Source: CAYNFR01 sp964396595 | Lineage (GTDB): Bacteria; Bacteroidota; Bacteroidia; Chitinophagales; Saprospiraceae | Assembly (NCBI GenBank): GCA_964396595.1 | Contig: CAYNFR010000002.1 | Location: 1 to 64,000 of the forward strand | Length of the DNA stretch: 64,000 bases | Direction: 5' to 3' | In this document: in pieces, positions 49,522 through 58,485 of the stretch | How positions within the stretch are numbered: position 1 is the first letter of the stretch | Layout of the letters: each line of letters begins with the position of its first letter | Notes under the pieces: generated by a model | The model's input: the letters and a program-made list of their open reading frames with translations, nothing else | The model's database searches: none | What the model was told of the DNA's origin: nothing | Translations under genes and position numbers: made by a program

Positions 49522-51858
49522 TTAAGGCTTTATCTCTTGTTGTGCCCTTCTGGCTCGTTGCATTGGGTTTTCTCCTCCGGCACCACCGCGCTGACCTTGA
49601 CCAGACTTAAACAACTCAAACCTCGACTTTGACTCACGTGGTGGATAATAATTGTTGTCGGTATTTATGTCAGCAATTTCGAGATACGGGTCAAGCACTA
49701 CACTTGCAACATCTTTCTCAAGAGGGAAGACTTTTGTTATTTCCTTTTTGCCGAGTTTCCACACTTCTGCAGGAATTCTGACATCCTCAGTCGTGCCGTC
49801 AGTATATTGAAACTGAATGATGACAGGCATCGGAAGCTCGCCCTCGTTTTTAAAAGTTATCTGATAATAATTCATGTTATTGTCAAACATGGCTCTATCA
49901 GATGCTGATAGCGTGTTCACAAAGCGTTCGTATTCCATCTCATCGATAGGATCTACTTCAAGAGGATCATAAGTAGTATAGAAGTCTCTTATAGTTGTAT
50001 CGATTTCGTCATAGGTATGTGGTATATCTCGGTTGCGAATCACACTGATATTAGTCGGTCCATTATCTCTTTGTTCTTTAGCTAAAGCTTTTTCAGTGGC
50101 AGGGTTTCGGCTATTAGTATTGAATTTTTTAACACTAGTGATGGCCTGATCAACGGCACCATTCGTAAAGAACCAACCTCTCCAAAACCAGTCAAGATCT
50201 ACGCCTGACGCATCTTCCATAGTCCGAAAGAAGTCTGCGGGATAAGGCTGCTTAAATTTCCAGCGGTTAGCATATTCTTTAAATGCATGATCGAAAAGTT
50301 CTCTTCCCATCACTGTCTCACGTAAAATATTAAGCGCGGTGGCTGGCTTACCGTAGGCATTCGGCCCGAACTGATGAATACTTTCTGAATTAGTCATTAT
50401 GGGGGATATGAAGTTTTTGTCTCCCCCCATATAATCTACTATTAAATTAGCCGGGCCTCTCCTGCTGGGGTAATTTCGCTCCCACTGTTGTTCTGTAAGA
50501 TATTGTAAGAAGGTGTTAAGGCCTTCATCCATCCATGTCCATTGACGTTCGTCGCTATTGACGATCATCGGAAACCAATTATGCCCCACTTCATGAATGA
50601 TTACACCTATGTGACCGTATTTCATTCTCTCAGAATAAGTGCCGTCGCTCTCACATCTTCCATAATTAAAACATATCATGGGATACTCCATACCCATACT
50701 ACCATCGATAGACCATGCTACCGGATAAGGGTAATCAAATGTGTAATGCGAATACCATTTAAGGGTATGTGCAACAGCTTTTGTGCTAAATTTTTTCCAT
50801 AAACAATCTCCCTCAGGCACCCACATGGACTGAGCCATAACTGTGCGTCCGTCATCCATTTTAACGCCTAGCGCATCCCAGATAAATCTTCTCGAAGAGG
50901 CAAACGCAAAGTCTCTTACATTTTCGGCTTTATATCTCCATGTCTTATACTTTGTGGCGACTGTTTTAGCGCTTTCAAGGGCCTCGTCGAGAGTCTGGAT
51001 TGTTACTGGTTGTACAAAGGATTTTTGCGCTTCTGCAAGACGTTTGCGTTGATCATAGGTCAGCACGGCATTGGCATTTTGCAATTCACCGGTAGCAGCG
51101 ACCAAATGATCTTCGGGAACACTGATCTCAACATCATAATTGCCAAATATTAAAGTAAACTCGCCTCGACCGAGAAATTGTTTATTTTGCCACCCTTCGA
51201 TATCATTGTATGCGCACATTCTAGGAAAAAACTGGGCAATACAATAAACATTATTGCCATCACTGAACGGTTCATATCCAGAGCGACCACCTATTTCAAT
51301 GGTGTTGTTAATATTGTACCACCACTTGATGTTAAAACTTATAGAGCTTCCGGATCGGAGCGGGCTAGGCAAGTCAATACGCATCATGGTTTTATTGATA
51401 ACATACTTGAGCGCCGCACCGGTAGAAGAGGTGACCGACTCAATTTTATGTCCCCCGTCAAAATCATGGCTTAGTCTCTTCAATTGTGCTGTGCTCGCTC
51501 CCCTGTCTGATATAGATGCTTCGTCAATAAGATGAGAATCAGAATCTAATGCTCTGACGTTCTGATCGAGTTGTAACCAGAGATAAGAAAGATTGTCTGG
51601 ACTATTGTTAAAATACGTGATTGTTTCTGTACCGTATATTCTTTTTTCGGCATCATTGAGTGTAATGTTGATCTTGTAGTCTGCCCTTTGTTGATAATAG
51701 GCTTTACCCGGTGCGCCGGATGCTGTTCGATATTCATTCGGCGTAGGGAGCATCGCCCCCAATTGATTAAATAAATTATCTTCGGGTCGCGCCTGACCAC
51801 TCAGCGTCATGTATGCTATAAGCCCTATAGCAACTAGACCCAATTTGCTAATGTTCAT
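49522..51858 (-). CDS. M1 family metallopeptidase
   Basis: This is an aminopeptidase-N-like zinc peptidase of 778 aa with a signal peptide (LVAIGLIAYMTLSGQA). The catalytic motif HEVGHNW (about 420-426) and the third zinc ligand in WMDEGLNTF (about 443) give the HExxHx18E pattern. GSMGMEYPMICF stands in the place of the usual GxMEN, with MEY replacing MEN, as in other Bacteroidota members. The N-terminal beta domain covers about 40-290. The extra C-terminal 150 residues end in a Gly/Arg-rich tail (GQGQRGGAGGENPMQRARRA). It stands alone. Confidence 0.92.
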   Translation of the reverse strand: MNISKLGLVAIGLIAYMTLSGQARPEDNLFNQLGAMLPTPNEYRTASGAPGKAYYQQRADYKINITLNDAEKRIYGTETITYFNNSPDNLSYLWLQLDQNVRALDSDSHLIDEASISDRGASTAQLKRLSHDFDGGHKIESVTSSTGAALKYVINKTMMRIDLPSPLRSGSSISFNIKWWYNINNTIEIGGRSGYEPFSDGNNVYCIAQFFPRMCAYNDIEGWQNKQFLGRGEFTLIFGNYDVEISVPEDHLVAATGELQNANAVLTYDQRKRLAEAQKSFVQPVTIQTLDEALESAKTVATKYKTWRYKAENVRDFAFASSRRFIWDALGVKMDDGRTVMAQSMWVPEGDCLWKKFSTKAVAHTLKWYSHYTFDYPYPVAWSIDGSMGMEYPMICFNYGRCESDGTYSERMKYGHIGVIIHEVGHNWFPMIVNSDERQWTWMDEGLNTFLQYLTEQQWERNYPSRRGPANLIVDYMGGDKNFISPIMTNSESIHQFGPNAYGKPATALNILRETVMGRELFDHAFKEYANRWKFKQPYPADFFRTMEDASGVDLDWFWRGWFFTNGAVDQAITSVKKFNTNSRNPATEKALAKEQRDNGPTNISVIRNRDIPHTYDEIDTTIRDFYTTYDPLEVDPIDEMEYERFVNTLSASDRAMFDNNMNYYQITFKNEGELPMPVIIQFQYTDGTTEDVRIPAEVWKLGKKEITKVFPLEKDVASVVLDPYLEIADINTDNNYYPPRESKSRFELFKSGQGQRGGAGGENPMQRARRAQQEIKP

Positions 51859-52018
51859 TGTAACTATCGTTTAAGTGATTCCTAAATTTAATAAGGTGGA
51901 AAGATACATCATTTGCAAAAAGTTCTAAATCATTTATTCGAGATATCGTCTCAATATTTGAGGACTTATCTTTACGCGTGAATTATAAGCTAGTTACAGC
52001 TCAAAAAAAATTTGTGTT

Positions 52019-52387
52019 ATGAAAAAAAAGCTTGCCCTTATAGCGCATGATGGAAAGAAGGCAGAAATGGTTTCCTTCATCTTGCAGCATCGTGAGGCCA
52101 TCAATCAATTTCTGCTTATAGCAACCGGTACTACTGGTAAGCACATTGAAGATGCGGGCTTTAAGATTACGCGCTTGCTCTCAGGCCCACTGGGAGGCGA
52201 TGCTCAGATCGCGGCTATGGTAGCTACAGGTGAAATATATATGGTCATATTTTTTCGTGATCCATTGGACAAACATCCTCATGAACCTGATGTTCAAATG
52301 TTGATGCGTCTTTGTGACGTCCATAATGTCCCCTTAGTGACAAATCCCGCCGGAGCGCGTTTGTTGCTTTATGCAACGACTCAATAA
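52019..52387 (+). CDS. mgsA: methylglyoxal synthase
   Basis: This enzyme converts dihydroxyacetone phosphate to methylglyoxal, a phosphate-releasing bypass of lower glycolysis. The 122-residue MGS-like domain shows KLALIAHDGKKAEMV at the start and the phosphate-binding TGTTGKHIEDAG (about 40-51). GPLGGDAQIAAMVATGEI (about 60-77) holds the catalytic Asp, and FFRDPLDKHPHEPDVQMLMRLCDVHNVPL is highly conserved. The short length is that of the dedicated enzyme rather than of carbamoyl-phosphate synthase. uvrC follows 20 nt later. Confidence 0.95.
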   Translation: MKKKLALIAHDGKKAEMVSFILQHREAINQFLLIATGTTGKHIEDAGFKITRLLSGPLGGDAQIAAMVATGEIYMVIFFRDPLDKHPHEPDVQMLMRLCDVHNVPLVTNPAGARLLLYATTQ

Positions 52388-52407
52388 TCAGACTTAATGG
52401 CTACACA

Positions 52408-54216
52408 GTGACGACCGCAGAATATAAATTAATCTCTGACCAGATTCCGAAACAACCCGGGATATATCGATTTATAGACAAGGATGACATTATAATTTAT
52501 GTTGGAAAGGCCAAAAGCTTGCGCAACAGAGTGGCTTCATACTTTGGGGAAAAGAAAGATCAAGCCTATAAGACCAGAGTAATGGTCAAGAACGCTGTGC
52601 GGCTTGAATTTACAGTGGTAGATTCAGAATCAGATGCATTACTTCTCGAAAACACGTTCATAAAAAAATTCCAGCCTAGATACAATGTTATGCTCAAGGA
52701 TGCAAAATCCTATGCTTATCTATGCATAAAAAATGAGCGCTTTCCAAGAGTGTTTTTCACCAGAAAGGTTTTTCGGGATGGTTCAAAATACTTCGGGCCT
52801 TACACATCTAAGTCTAAGATCAAACAAATCTTCGAGATCATAAAACAATTGTTTCCACTTCGTACATGTCAACTTAATTTGTCCCGGCGGTTTATTGATA
52901 AGGGTAAGTACAAGGTCTGTCTAGAATATCATCTAAAAAACTGCATGGGCCCTTGCCAAAATCTTGAAACGGAAGAAAATTATAACAATAAAATAGAGCA
53001 AGTTAAAAATATCCTCAACGGGCACTTTAAGCCGGTAAAAGATTACATCAACCAAGCCATGAGCGAATACGCCGAGAGGCTGGAGTATGAAAAAGCCGCC
53101 ATGATGAAAGAACGTCTTACCTATCTCGAAGACTATCAGGCCAAGTCAACGGTAGTAAGCAGTACGGTAAATGATGTTGATGTGTTTACCGTGTCTATTT
53201 TGGATGATTGGGCTTATGTCAATTATTTGAAGGTCTTAAATGGTGTATTGATCAATACCGATACATTGGAAGTAAAAATGAATCTTGATTCAGATGAAGA
53301 TGACATTCTTTCTTACGTTATCCCTAGTGTGCGTGAAAAGTTCAATAGTATCGCTCCTGAGATAGTCTTACAGAAACATATGAAGATAAGTCTACCGGAT
53401 TCTAAAGTTATCGTTCCACAACGTGGCGACAAGAAAAAGTTGCTTGAGTTATCAGAGAAGAATTTGAATTATTTTATTTTGCATAAACGTAGAGAAGCGG
53501 CAAATAAACTTAATAAAGTCTCGCCCACAGAGAGAATACTGAAGACGCTTCAGCAGGACTTAAGAATGGAGGAGGTCCCTTTTCATATTGAGTGTTTTGA
53601 CAATAGCAATATACAGGGTACTAATCCGGTTGCGAGCTGTGTCGTTTTTAAAAATGCAAAGCCTTCAAAAAAGGACTACCGGAAATTTAATATAAAGACA
53701 GTCGAAGGCCCGAATGACTTTGCTTCTATGGAAGAGGTGGTATATAGACGATATAAACGATTAAAGGAAGAAGGAGAGGCTTTGCCACAACTCGTAATCA
53801 TTGATGGAGGAAAAGGTCAACTGGGAGCAGCTATGAAGATTATTAACGATCTTGACTTGACAGATAAGATGACAGTGATAGGAATAGCAAAACGACTAGA
53901 AGAGATTTTTTTTCCCGGAGATCCCATTCCGATATATATTAATAAAAAATCGGAATCTCTCAAACTTATTCAACAATTGAGGAATGAGGCTCATAGGTTT
54001 GCTATTAGCTTTCATAGAGATCAGCGCTCAAGAAATTTCATGACGACATCTCTCGAAAGCATCCCTGGTGTAGGGAAAAAAACCATTGACACTTTATTGA
54101 GCCACTTTAAATCAACCAAAAGAATAAGTAAAGCTTCGATAGAAGAGTTGGCGGTGGAAGTAGGACATCATAAAGCACATATTATCCATCAATATTTTCA
54201 AGAAAAAGAGGAATAA
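52408..54216 (+). CDS. uvrC: excinuclease ABC subunit C
   Basis: UvrC makes both incisions in nucleotide excision repair. The 602-residue protein has the N-terminal GIY-YIG nuclease (GIYRFIDKDDIIIYVGKAKSLRNRV, about 19-43) and a UVR motif (about 205-240). The RNase H-like C-terminal nuclease has FDNSNIQGTNPVASCVVF and VIIDGGKGQLGAA. Tandem helix-hairpin-helix segments follow at the end (IPGVGKKTIDTLLSHFKS). The start is a GTG at 52408; the only nearby ATG (52397) is out of frame and stops after four codons. mgsA precedes it and an MBL hydrolase follows by 8 nt. Confidence 0.96.
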   Translation: MTTAEYKLISDQIPKQPGIYRFIDKDDIIIYVGKAKSLRNRVASYFGEKKDQAYKTRVMVKNAVRLEFTVVDSESDALLLENTFIKKFQPRYNVMLKDAKSYAYLCIKNERFPRVFFTRKVFRDGSKYFGPYTSKSKIKQIFEIIKQLFPLRTCQLNLSRRFIDKGKYKVCLEYHLKNCMGPCQNLETEENYNNKIEQVKNILNGHFKPVKDYINQAMSEYAERLEYEKAAMMKERLTYLEDYQAKSTVVSSTVNDVDVFTVSILDDWAYVNYLKVLNGVLINTDTLEVKMNLDSDEDDILSYVIPSVREKFNSIAPEIVLQKHMKISLPDSKVIVPQRGDKKKLLELSEKNLNYFILHKRREAANKLNKVSPTERILKTLQQDLRMEEVPFHIECFDNSNIQGTNPVASCVVFKNAKPSKKDYRKFNIKTVEGPNDFASMEEVVYRRYKRLKEEGEALPQLVIIDGGKGQLGAAMKIINDLDLTDKMTVIGIAKRLEEIFFPGDPIPIYINKKSESLKLIQQLRNEAHRFAISFHRDQRSRNFMTTSLESIPGVGKKTIDTLLSHFKSTKRISKASIEELAVEVGHHKAHIIHQYFQEKEE

Positions 54217-54224
54217 CAATATAT

Positions 54225-54863
54225 ATGCTAAAAATCAAGCAATTCACATTTAACGCATTTCAGGAAAACACTGTGATAGTGTATGATCAGAAGACTAATC
54301 AGGCGATTCTATTTGATCCCGGCAACAACAATGATCGGGAAGACCAGTTTTTATCTCGATGGATCACAGAGATGAATTTATCTATAGTCAGACTTATAAA
54401 TACCCATTGTCACATAGATCATATATTGGGAAATAAGTACGTAGTTGATATGTACGAGCTTGAACTGGAAGCCCATCAAAAAGAACTGCCTATGTTGAGT
54501 GCGGGCGAAGGGGTAAGTAAGATGTATGGTATAGCCTATAACTCTTCTCCACAGATAGCACGATTTCTTGAACATGGTGATTCCGTAGAAATAGGGGATA
54601 CCTATTTAGAGGTTCGACTAGTGCCCGGGCATTCACCTGGAAGTCTTTGTTTTTATAACGAACGGGAAAAATTTGTAATCGCTGGGGACACATTATTTCA
54701 AGGAAGTATAGGAAGAACAGATTTGCCGGGAGGAAATCACGACTTGCTTTTAGAGAGTATACGTAAGCAGCTTTTTACTCTGCCAGACGCAGTTACTGTC
54801 TATCCCGGACACGGTTCAACTACAACAATCGGTTTCGAACGCCGAATGAATCCATTTTTCTAA
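54225..54863 (+). CDS. MBL-fold hydrolase (glyoxalase II-like)
   Basis: This 212-residue metallo-beta-lactamase-fold enzyme has the zinc motif THCHIDH (60-66), HSPGSLCFY, the bridging Asp in IAGDTLFQGSIGRTDLPGG, and YPGHG near the end. This compact form is often annotated as a hydroxyacylglutathione-hydrolase-like protein, but the C-terminal substrate-binding domain of true glyoxalase II is absent. The nearby methylglyoxal synthase makes a thiol-ester role tempting but unproven. It follows uvrC by 8 nt. Confidence 0.87.
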   Translation: MLKIKQFTFNAFQENTVIVYDQKTNQAILFDPGNNNDREDQFLSRWITEMNLSIVRLINTHCHIDHILGNKYVVDMYELELEAHQKELPMLSAGEGVSKMYGIAYNSSPQIARFLEHGDSVEIGDTYLEVRLVPGHSPGSLCFYNEREKFVIAGDTLFQGSIGRTDLPGGNHDLLLESIRKQLFTLPDAVTVYPGHGSTTTIGFERRMNPFF

Positions 54864-54893
54864 AAAAAATAGACCCTCACAGGAGGGTCTATC
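54862..54893 (-). terminator. terminator between MBL and TPR genes
   Basis: ATAGACCCTC / GAGGGTCTAT, a 10-bp perfect stem with an ACAG loop, is preceded by an A8 run that reads as T8 on the minus strand. It serves the minus-strand TPR gene ending at 54921; the plus-strand gene lacks the T tract but may still use the hairpin. Confidence 0.8.
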
Positions 54894-54920
54894 AAGTTCG
54901 GTTATTGTATTGAGAAATTC

Positions 54921-56327
54921 TTAATTCGATTGATAATAATAGCTTAGAATAGCCATTATTCTTGGATGACTGATGAGTATTTCGGGCAAGCGATTAATAA
55001 TATGATGCTCTTCTGTTGACTCTTCAAGTAGGTTTTCTAAGAGAGCATATCCTTCATCTTGCCTATCATGTTTAATAAGCGCCAGAGCTTCTAGGTATTT
55101 GAGCTCGTAACTGAAGGTATATTTATCTGCCTTTTGGATAGTTTCGAACACTTCATGATCAAAACCATTTTTAAGAAGAAATACGATATAATCTTCCCAG
55201 TATTTAGCTATTTCGAATGATTTGAGTGCGGCCTTTTTGTAGTAGTGCTTAGCTCGGTCCACATTATTGATTTGCTCATAGCAAGACGCTAAGGCGTGAA
55301 AGTATTCCTCTATTTGGTTTTCAATGGCAATGGTCTTTTTGAGGACCTTGATAGCACCATTCCAGTTTTCATTGACCATGTGACATTGGGATAATAAATA
55401 TAATGCCTCATCATTGTACGGGTCAATCTCTATGGCGGTAAACAACGTTCTTTTGGCATCATCGATTTTGGACAACTGATACTGACACTGTGCCTTATTT
55501 AGAAGCAGGTCAAAATCCTCCCCGAGTATATCTTCCGCCTCTATATATATATCGAGCGCTCGAAGAAACTGTTTTTTCTCACGACAATATTCAGCGCAAT
55601 CGAGGTAGGCGTCCTCAAATCTTGGGTTAATGATAAATGCATACTCTAGCGCATCAATGGCCTTTTCATATTCACCTATATTGGCGAAGCTATGACCTAA
55701 GTTAAACCAAGCCCGGCTTGTGTAAGGATGGTTGTCAACGATCTGCTGGTGTAACTCAATACTCTCTTCGTAGTTGCGGCTTACTTCTACTGCCGTGTAC
55801 ATCATTTCGAGTGCTTCATCATTGGATGGGCTCATGGTGAGTACTTTCTTTAACACGGCGTACATCGAATGAAACTCGTGCAAATTCTCGTGATAAAAAG
55901 CCTCGGTTAAATAAACATCGATCAATTCTGATTTATTAACAACCTGAAGAAGATCAGAGATAATTTGCCAAGATGATGACCAATTCTTTTGATAGATGAA
56001 AACTTGTGCTTTGAGTAAAAGGAGATCAGTATCAAATGGTGCAACTAACTCTCCTTGCTCTATAACAGAAAAAGCTTCATTCAATCTACCTCGTTTTAAA
56101 AGCAGACGTGTCTTTAATTTTAGAAATTCTACGGAATAAGAAAACTTGTCAATGGCGTCGTTTATGATATCAAGAGCGCGATCTAGATCACACTCCACTT
56201 CGTAATAATTTATTATATCAATGTATTCTTTATCAGAGAGTTGTATGCTGCGACCTTCATCATGACTCTGTTCGTATTCCTTAATAAGGGACAGGAGCGC
56301 CGGGGATATCCTCATACTTCTAAGCAC
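54921..56327 (-). CDS. cytoplasmic tetratricopeptide-repeat protein
   Basis: This 468-residue protein without a signal peptide is built almost wholly of TPR units, for example SRAWFNLGHSFANIGEYEKAIDALEYAFIINPRFEDAY (about 198-235), FDLLLNKAQCQYQLSKIDDAKRTLFTAIEIDPYNDEAL (about 270-307), and further units to about 400. It serves as a protein-protein scaffold. Similar conserved Bacteroidota TPR proteins exist, but I do not know a specific partner. It is an isolated gene with a terminator downstream. Confidence 0.83.
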   Translation of the reverse strand: MLRSMRISPALLSLIKEYEQSHDEGRSIQLSDKEYIDIINYYEVECDLDRALDIINDAIDKFSYSVEFLKLKTRLLLKRGRLNEAFSVIEQGELVAPFDTDLLLLKAQVFIYQKNWSSSWQIISDLLQVVNKSELIDVYLTEAFYHENLHEFHSMYAVLKKVLTMSPSNDEALEMMYTAVEVSRNYEESIELHQQIVDNHPYTSRAWFNLGHSFANIGEYEKAIDALEYAFIINPRFEDAYLDCAEYCREKKQFLRALDIYIEAEDILGEDFDLLLNKAQCQYQLSKIDDAKRTLFTAIEIDPYNDEALYLLSQCHMVNENWNGAIKVLKKTIAIENQIEEYFHALASCYEQINNVDRAKHYYKKAALKSFEIAKYWEDYIVFLLKNGFDHEVFETIQKADKYTFSYELKYLEALALIKHDRQDEGYALLENLLEESTEEHHIINRLPEILISHPRIMAILSYYYQSN

Positions 56328-56684
56328 GGTTTTAACTCAATAGGATTCTAAATCGGACGCTAAGATACAGAAATGGAGACTTGTCAAAATTTATATGAGG
56401 CCTTTTTTTCCACAGATAGGTAAAAATACCCTTGCATTGATAAAACTTCCAATATATCTGATAATCAATAAGTTATATTATGGATAAGAGTTATTCTTGA
56501 ATTGTAGGATTTGTAAAACATTAGATATCACGACACAACATATAAACTATGGCGATATATGTCAATAATGGACTTTAGGAGGAATGTGTATAACTAATTT
56601 TTATGACAAAATGTGTTAGGCGCACACCCTTAGAAATCTCTGTAGATGTCATGACGACTTCACACTCATATGAATATCGAAGAA
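56328..56684. other. 357-base gap, no gene recognised
   Basis: A+T-rich sequence between the TPR gene (whose promoter it must hold, on the minus strand) and the Spy-like gene. I see no reading frame longer than a few dozen codons, no strong hairpin and no repeat. A TAnnTTTG box in the right orientation was not found. Confidence 0.6.
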
Positions 56685-57128
56685 TTAATCTTCTTCATCT
56701 TTAGCTTTATTTGATGTTCTTACTTTATCCATAAGGGAGTGTCGCAACTCTCGTTCTGCCACATCGATAAGTACAATCTTCTCAATGGGGATAACATTAC
56801 GCAGTGAGCTGATCAGTTCTTCATATCGTTTCAGTTCTTCTCTCTTGAAATTGAGTCTAGCTGTCATGATTTTTTCGGCATCTGAAGAGTTAAGGTTTAT
56901 ACACTGGGCAGATTCCTTTTTTTGTTCTTCGTATGCCGCGTGTTGTTTTTCTTTATACGCGTGCATGATGGGCCAGAATTTATCGGCCTCATGACTAGTT
57001 AGTTTAAGTTTTTGAGTGATAAACTGTACATAGTATTCTTTTGAGCGCTCACTATGGCCTTTTTGAGCGCCAAGGGTGCTACTTAAGAGCACAGTACAGA
57101 TATAGAAGATCACAATAGTTCTAATCAT
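56685..57128 (-). CDS. Spy/CpxP-like periplasmic protein
   Basis: This 147-residue protein has a signal peptide (about 1-21, LLSSTLGAQ) and is otherwise wholly helical and charged (YYVQFITQKLKLTSHEADKFWPIMHAYKEK). The LTSHEADKFWP segment resembles the LTxxQ-type repeat of periplasmic chaperone/sensor proteins. Its start overlaps the end of the upstream anti-sigma-like gene by 4 nt. In this three-gene arrangement (sigma factor, membrane protein, periplasmic protein) it may be the sensor or the periplasmic output of the sigma factor. Function inferred from context only. Confidence 0.6.
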   Translation of the reverse strand: MIRTIVIFYICTVLLSSTLGAQKGHSERSKEYYVQFITQKLKLTSHEADKFWPIMHAYKEKQHAAYEEQKKESAQCINLNSSDAEKIMTARLNFKREELKRYEELISSLRNVIPIEKIVLIDVAERELRHSLMDKVRTSNKAKDEED

Positions 57129-57508
57129 TGTTCTGTATTGATGATGTTCGTATAAAAACCAAGATCTAGAAGCTCTTCAGTTCTGAAGTTAGGTGCTTGT
57201 TGAGCTAATAACTCGAATAGAAGATCGTCATCAAGCTCTGTATTAGTGACGGGATTTTGATCAACGAATTGCTTATTCTTTAAGAAAAACATCGTGAAAA
57301 TCACCAACGGGATGAGTGCTGCCGCGACTTTCAAGAAGTTCATTCTAATTACTTTTTTCTTGGGCGCAGCCCAATTTCTTTCTAGGAGCGAAGATTCCCA
57401 AGATTGCTCGTAATTATTGAGATCTACTTTAAGCTTTGCCAATGTAGGCGCAATGTGCTTAAGCTCGTTGATTATTTCCTTAGGGCTTTCTTTATCTATT
57501 TGTGACAT
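57125..57508 (-). CDS. probable membrane-bound anti-sigma factor
   Basis: This 127-residue protein has a charged cytoplasmic part (about 1-65), one membrane helix (FLKVAAALIPLVIFTMFFL, about 74-92) and a short periplasmic tail, typical anti-sigma topology. It has no zinc-binding HxxxCxxC motif, so it is not a ZAS-type factor. Its start lies 17 nt inside the sigma factor gene and its end overlaps the Spy-like gene, so all three are coupled. The role is inferred from position and topology. Confidence 0.6.
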   Translation of the reverse strand: MSQIDKESPKEIINELKHIAPTLAKLKVDLNNYEQSWESSLLERNWAAPKKKVIRMNFLKVAAALIPLVIFTMFFLKNKQFVDQNPVTNTELDDDLLFELLAQQAPNFRTEELLDLGFYTNIINTEQ

Positions 57509-58019
57509 AGTCTTCTATCTTTTTGACAGCCAGATGATAACTTGCCTTTAAAGCTCCTTCTGACAAGTTCAATATTTTACTTATTTCTTCATATTTAAGT
57601 TCTTCATAGTAGCGCATTATGAACACCTGCCGTTGCCTTTCGGGTAGTGTTTTGATCGCCTGACTTAACAGCGCAATAATTATGTCAGGATCACTGTGCG
57701 TGTCCGATACAGTCTCTTGAACTAGTTCTATGTTCTCTTGAACGCTGTATTTATTTTCTTTCTTCAGATAATTTATTGTCTCGTTATATGCTATCCGATG
57801 TATCCAAGTAAACAAACCACTTTCTCCTTTAAATGATCCTATGCCTGATACTACTTTCATCAATACATTCTGCATAATATCGTCTGCGTCTGCGTGATTG
57901 GGCACTTTAGACCTGATCGTCCAGAAAGTTCGCTTTCCATAGTTCGCCAAAAGTGACTTTACACCCTTATTCGAATTACTTTTAAAGTCATTAATAATGG
58001 TGCGGTCAACTTCAGTCAC
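57492..58019 (-). CDS. RNA polymerase ECF sigma factor
   Basis: This 175-residue two-domain ECF sigma factor has region 2 at about 20-90 (ADDIMQNVLMKVV, FTWIHRIAYNETINYLKKE). Region 4 lies at about 115-170 (LPERQRQVFIMRYYEELKYEEISKIL, then LSEGALKASYHLAVKKIEDY). It heads a three-gene transcript with an anti-sigma-like membrane protein and a Spy-like periplasmic protein, consistent with an envelope-stress response. It differs clearly from the ECF factor at 1-1.5 kb. Confidence 0.92.
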   Translation of the reverse strand: MTEVDRTIINDFKSNSNKGVKSLLANYGKRTFWTIRSKVPNHADADDIMQNVLMKVVSGIGSFKGESGLFTWIHRIAYNETINYLKKENKYSVQENIELVQETVSDTHSDPDIIIALLSQAIKTLPERQRQVFIMRYYEELKYEEISKILNLSEGALKASYHLAVKKIEDYVTNR

Positions 58020-58073
58020 AAGGAAGCTTTACTTATCTTAATTTATAGACTCGTAAAAACCCATAAGGTTTAA

Positions 58074-58478
58074 TTATGCCCATTGAAAAATTATCTCTTG
58101 ATGAATATCAGGATGTAGCGACAGAGCGACTGGACAAGTGCGGGCGGCGTGTTCAAGGATTTTTTTGATTTTATCCGGATAAGCATTAGGCGGCATATGT
58201 ATTGTTACTTTGATGCCGCTGATTCTCCTTGGATCGCTTGCCATTTGTTTGAAGACAGAGGCTGCACTACCATCGATATTAACTTCCATTTGCGCAGCCT
58301 TAATTCCCATTATTGTCATTAGACATGCCGCAAGGGATGTGGCGACTAGATCGGTAGGCGAGAAGGCTTGCCCTTTGCCATTGTTGTCGACGGGGGCATC
58401 TGTAATGATGGTGTTGCCAGAGTTCTTGTGAACTGATGACGTCCTCAGTTGTCCGAGATATTGAAGTTCTGATGTCAT
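58074..58478 (-). CDS. OsmC-family peroxiredoxin-like protein
   Basis: OsmC/Ohr proteins reduce organic hydroperoxides with a cysteine pair. This 134-residue member has the N-terminal strand region, the catalytic helix PTDLVATSLAACLMTIMGIKA (Cys at about 52) and the second Cys in AARTCPVALSLH (about 117), so both redox cysteines are present. It resembles the YhfA/OsmC branch rather than Ohr. It begins 7 nt after the phoH-like gene and is probably cotranscribed with it. Confidence 0.88.
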   Translation of the reverse strand: MTSELQYLGQLRTSSVHKNSGNTIITDAPVDNNGKGQAFSPTDLVATSLAACLMTIMGIKAAQMEVNIDGSAASVFKQMASDPRRISGIKVTIHMPPNAYPDKIKKILEHAARTCPVALSLHPDIHQEIIFQWA

Positions 58479-58485
58479 AAGCTTA

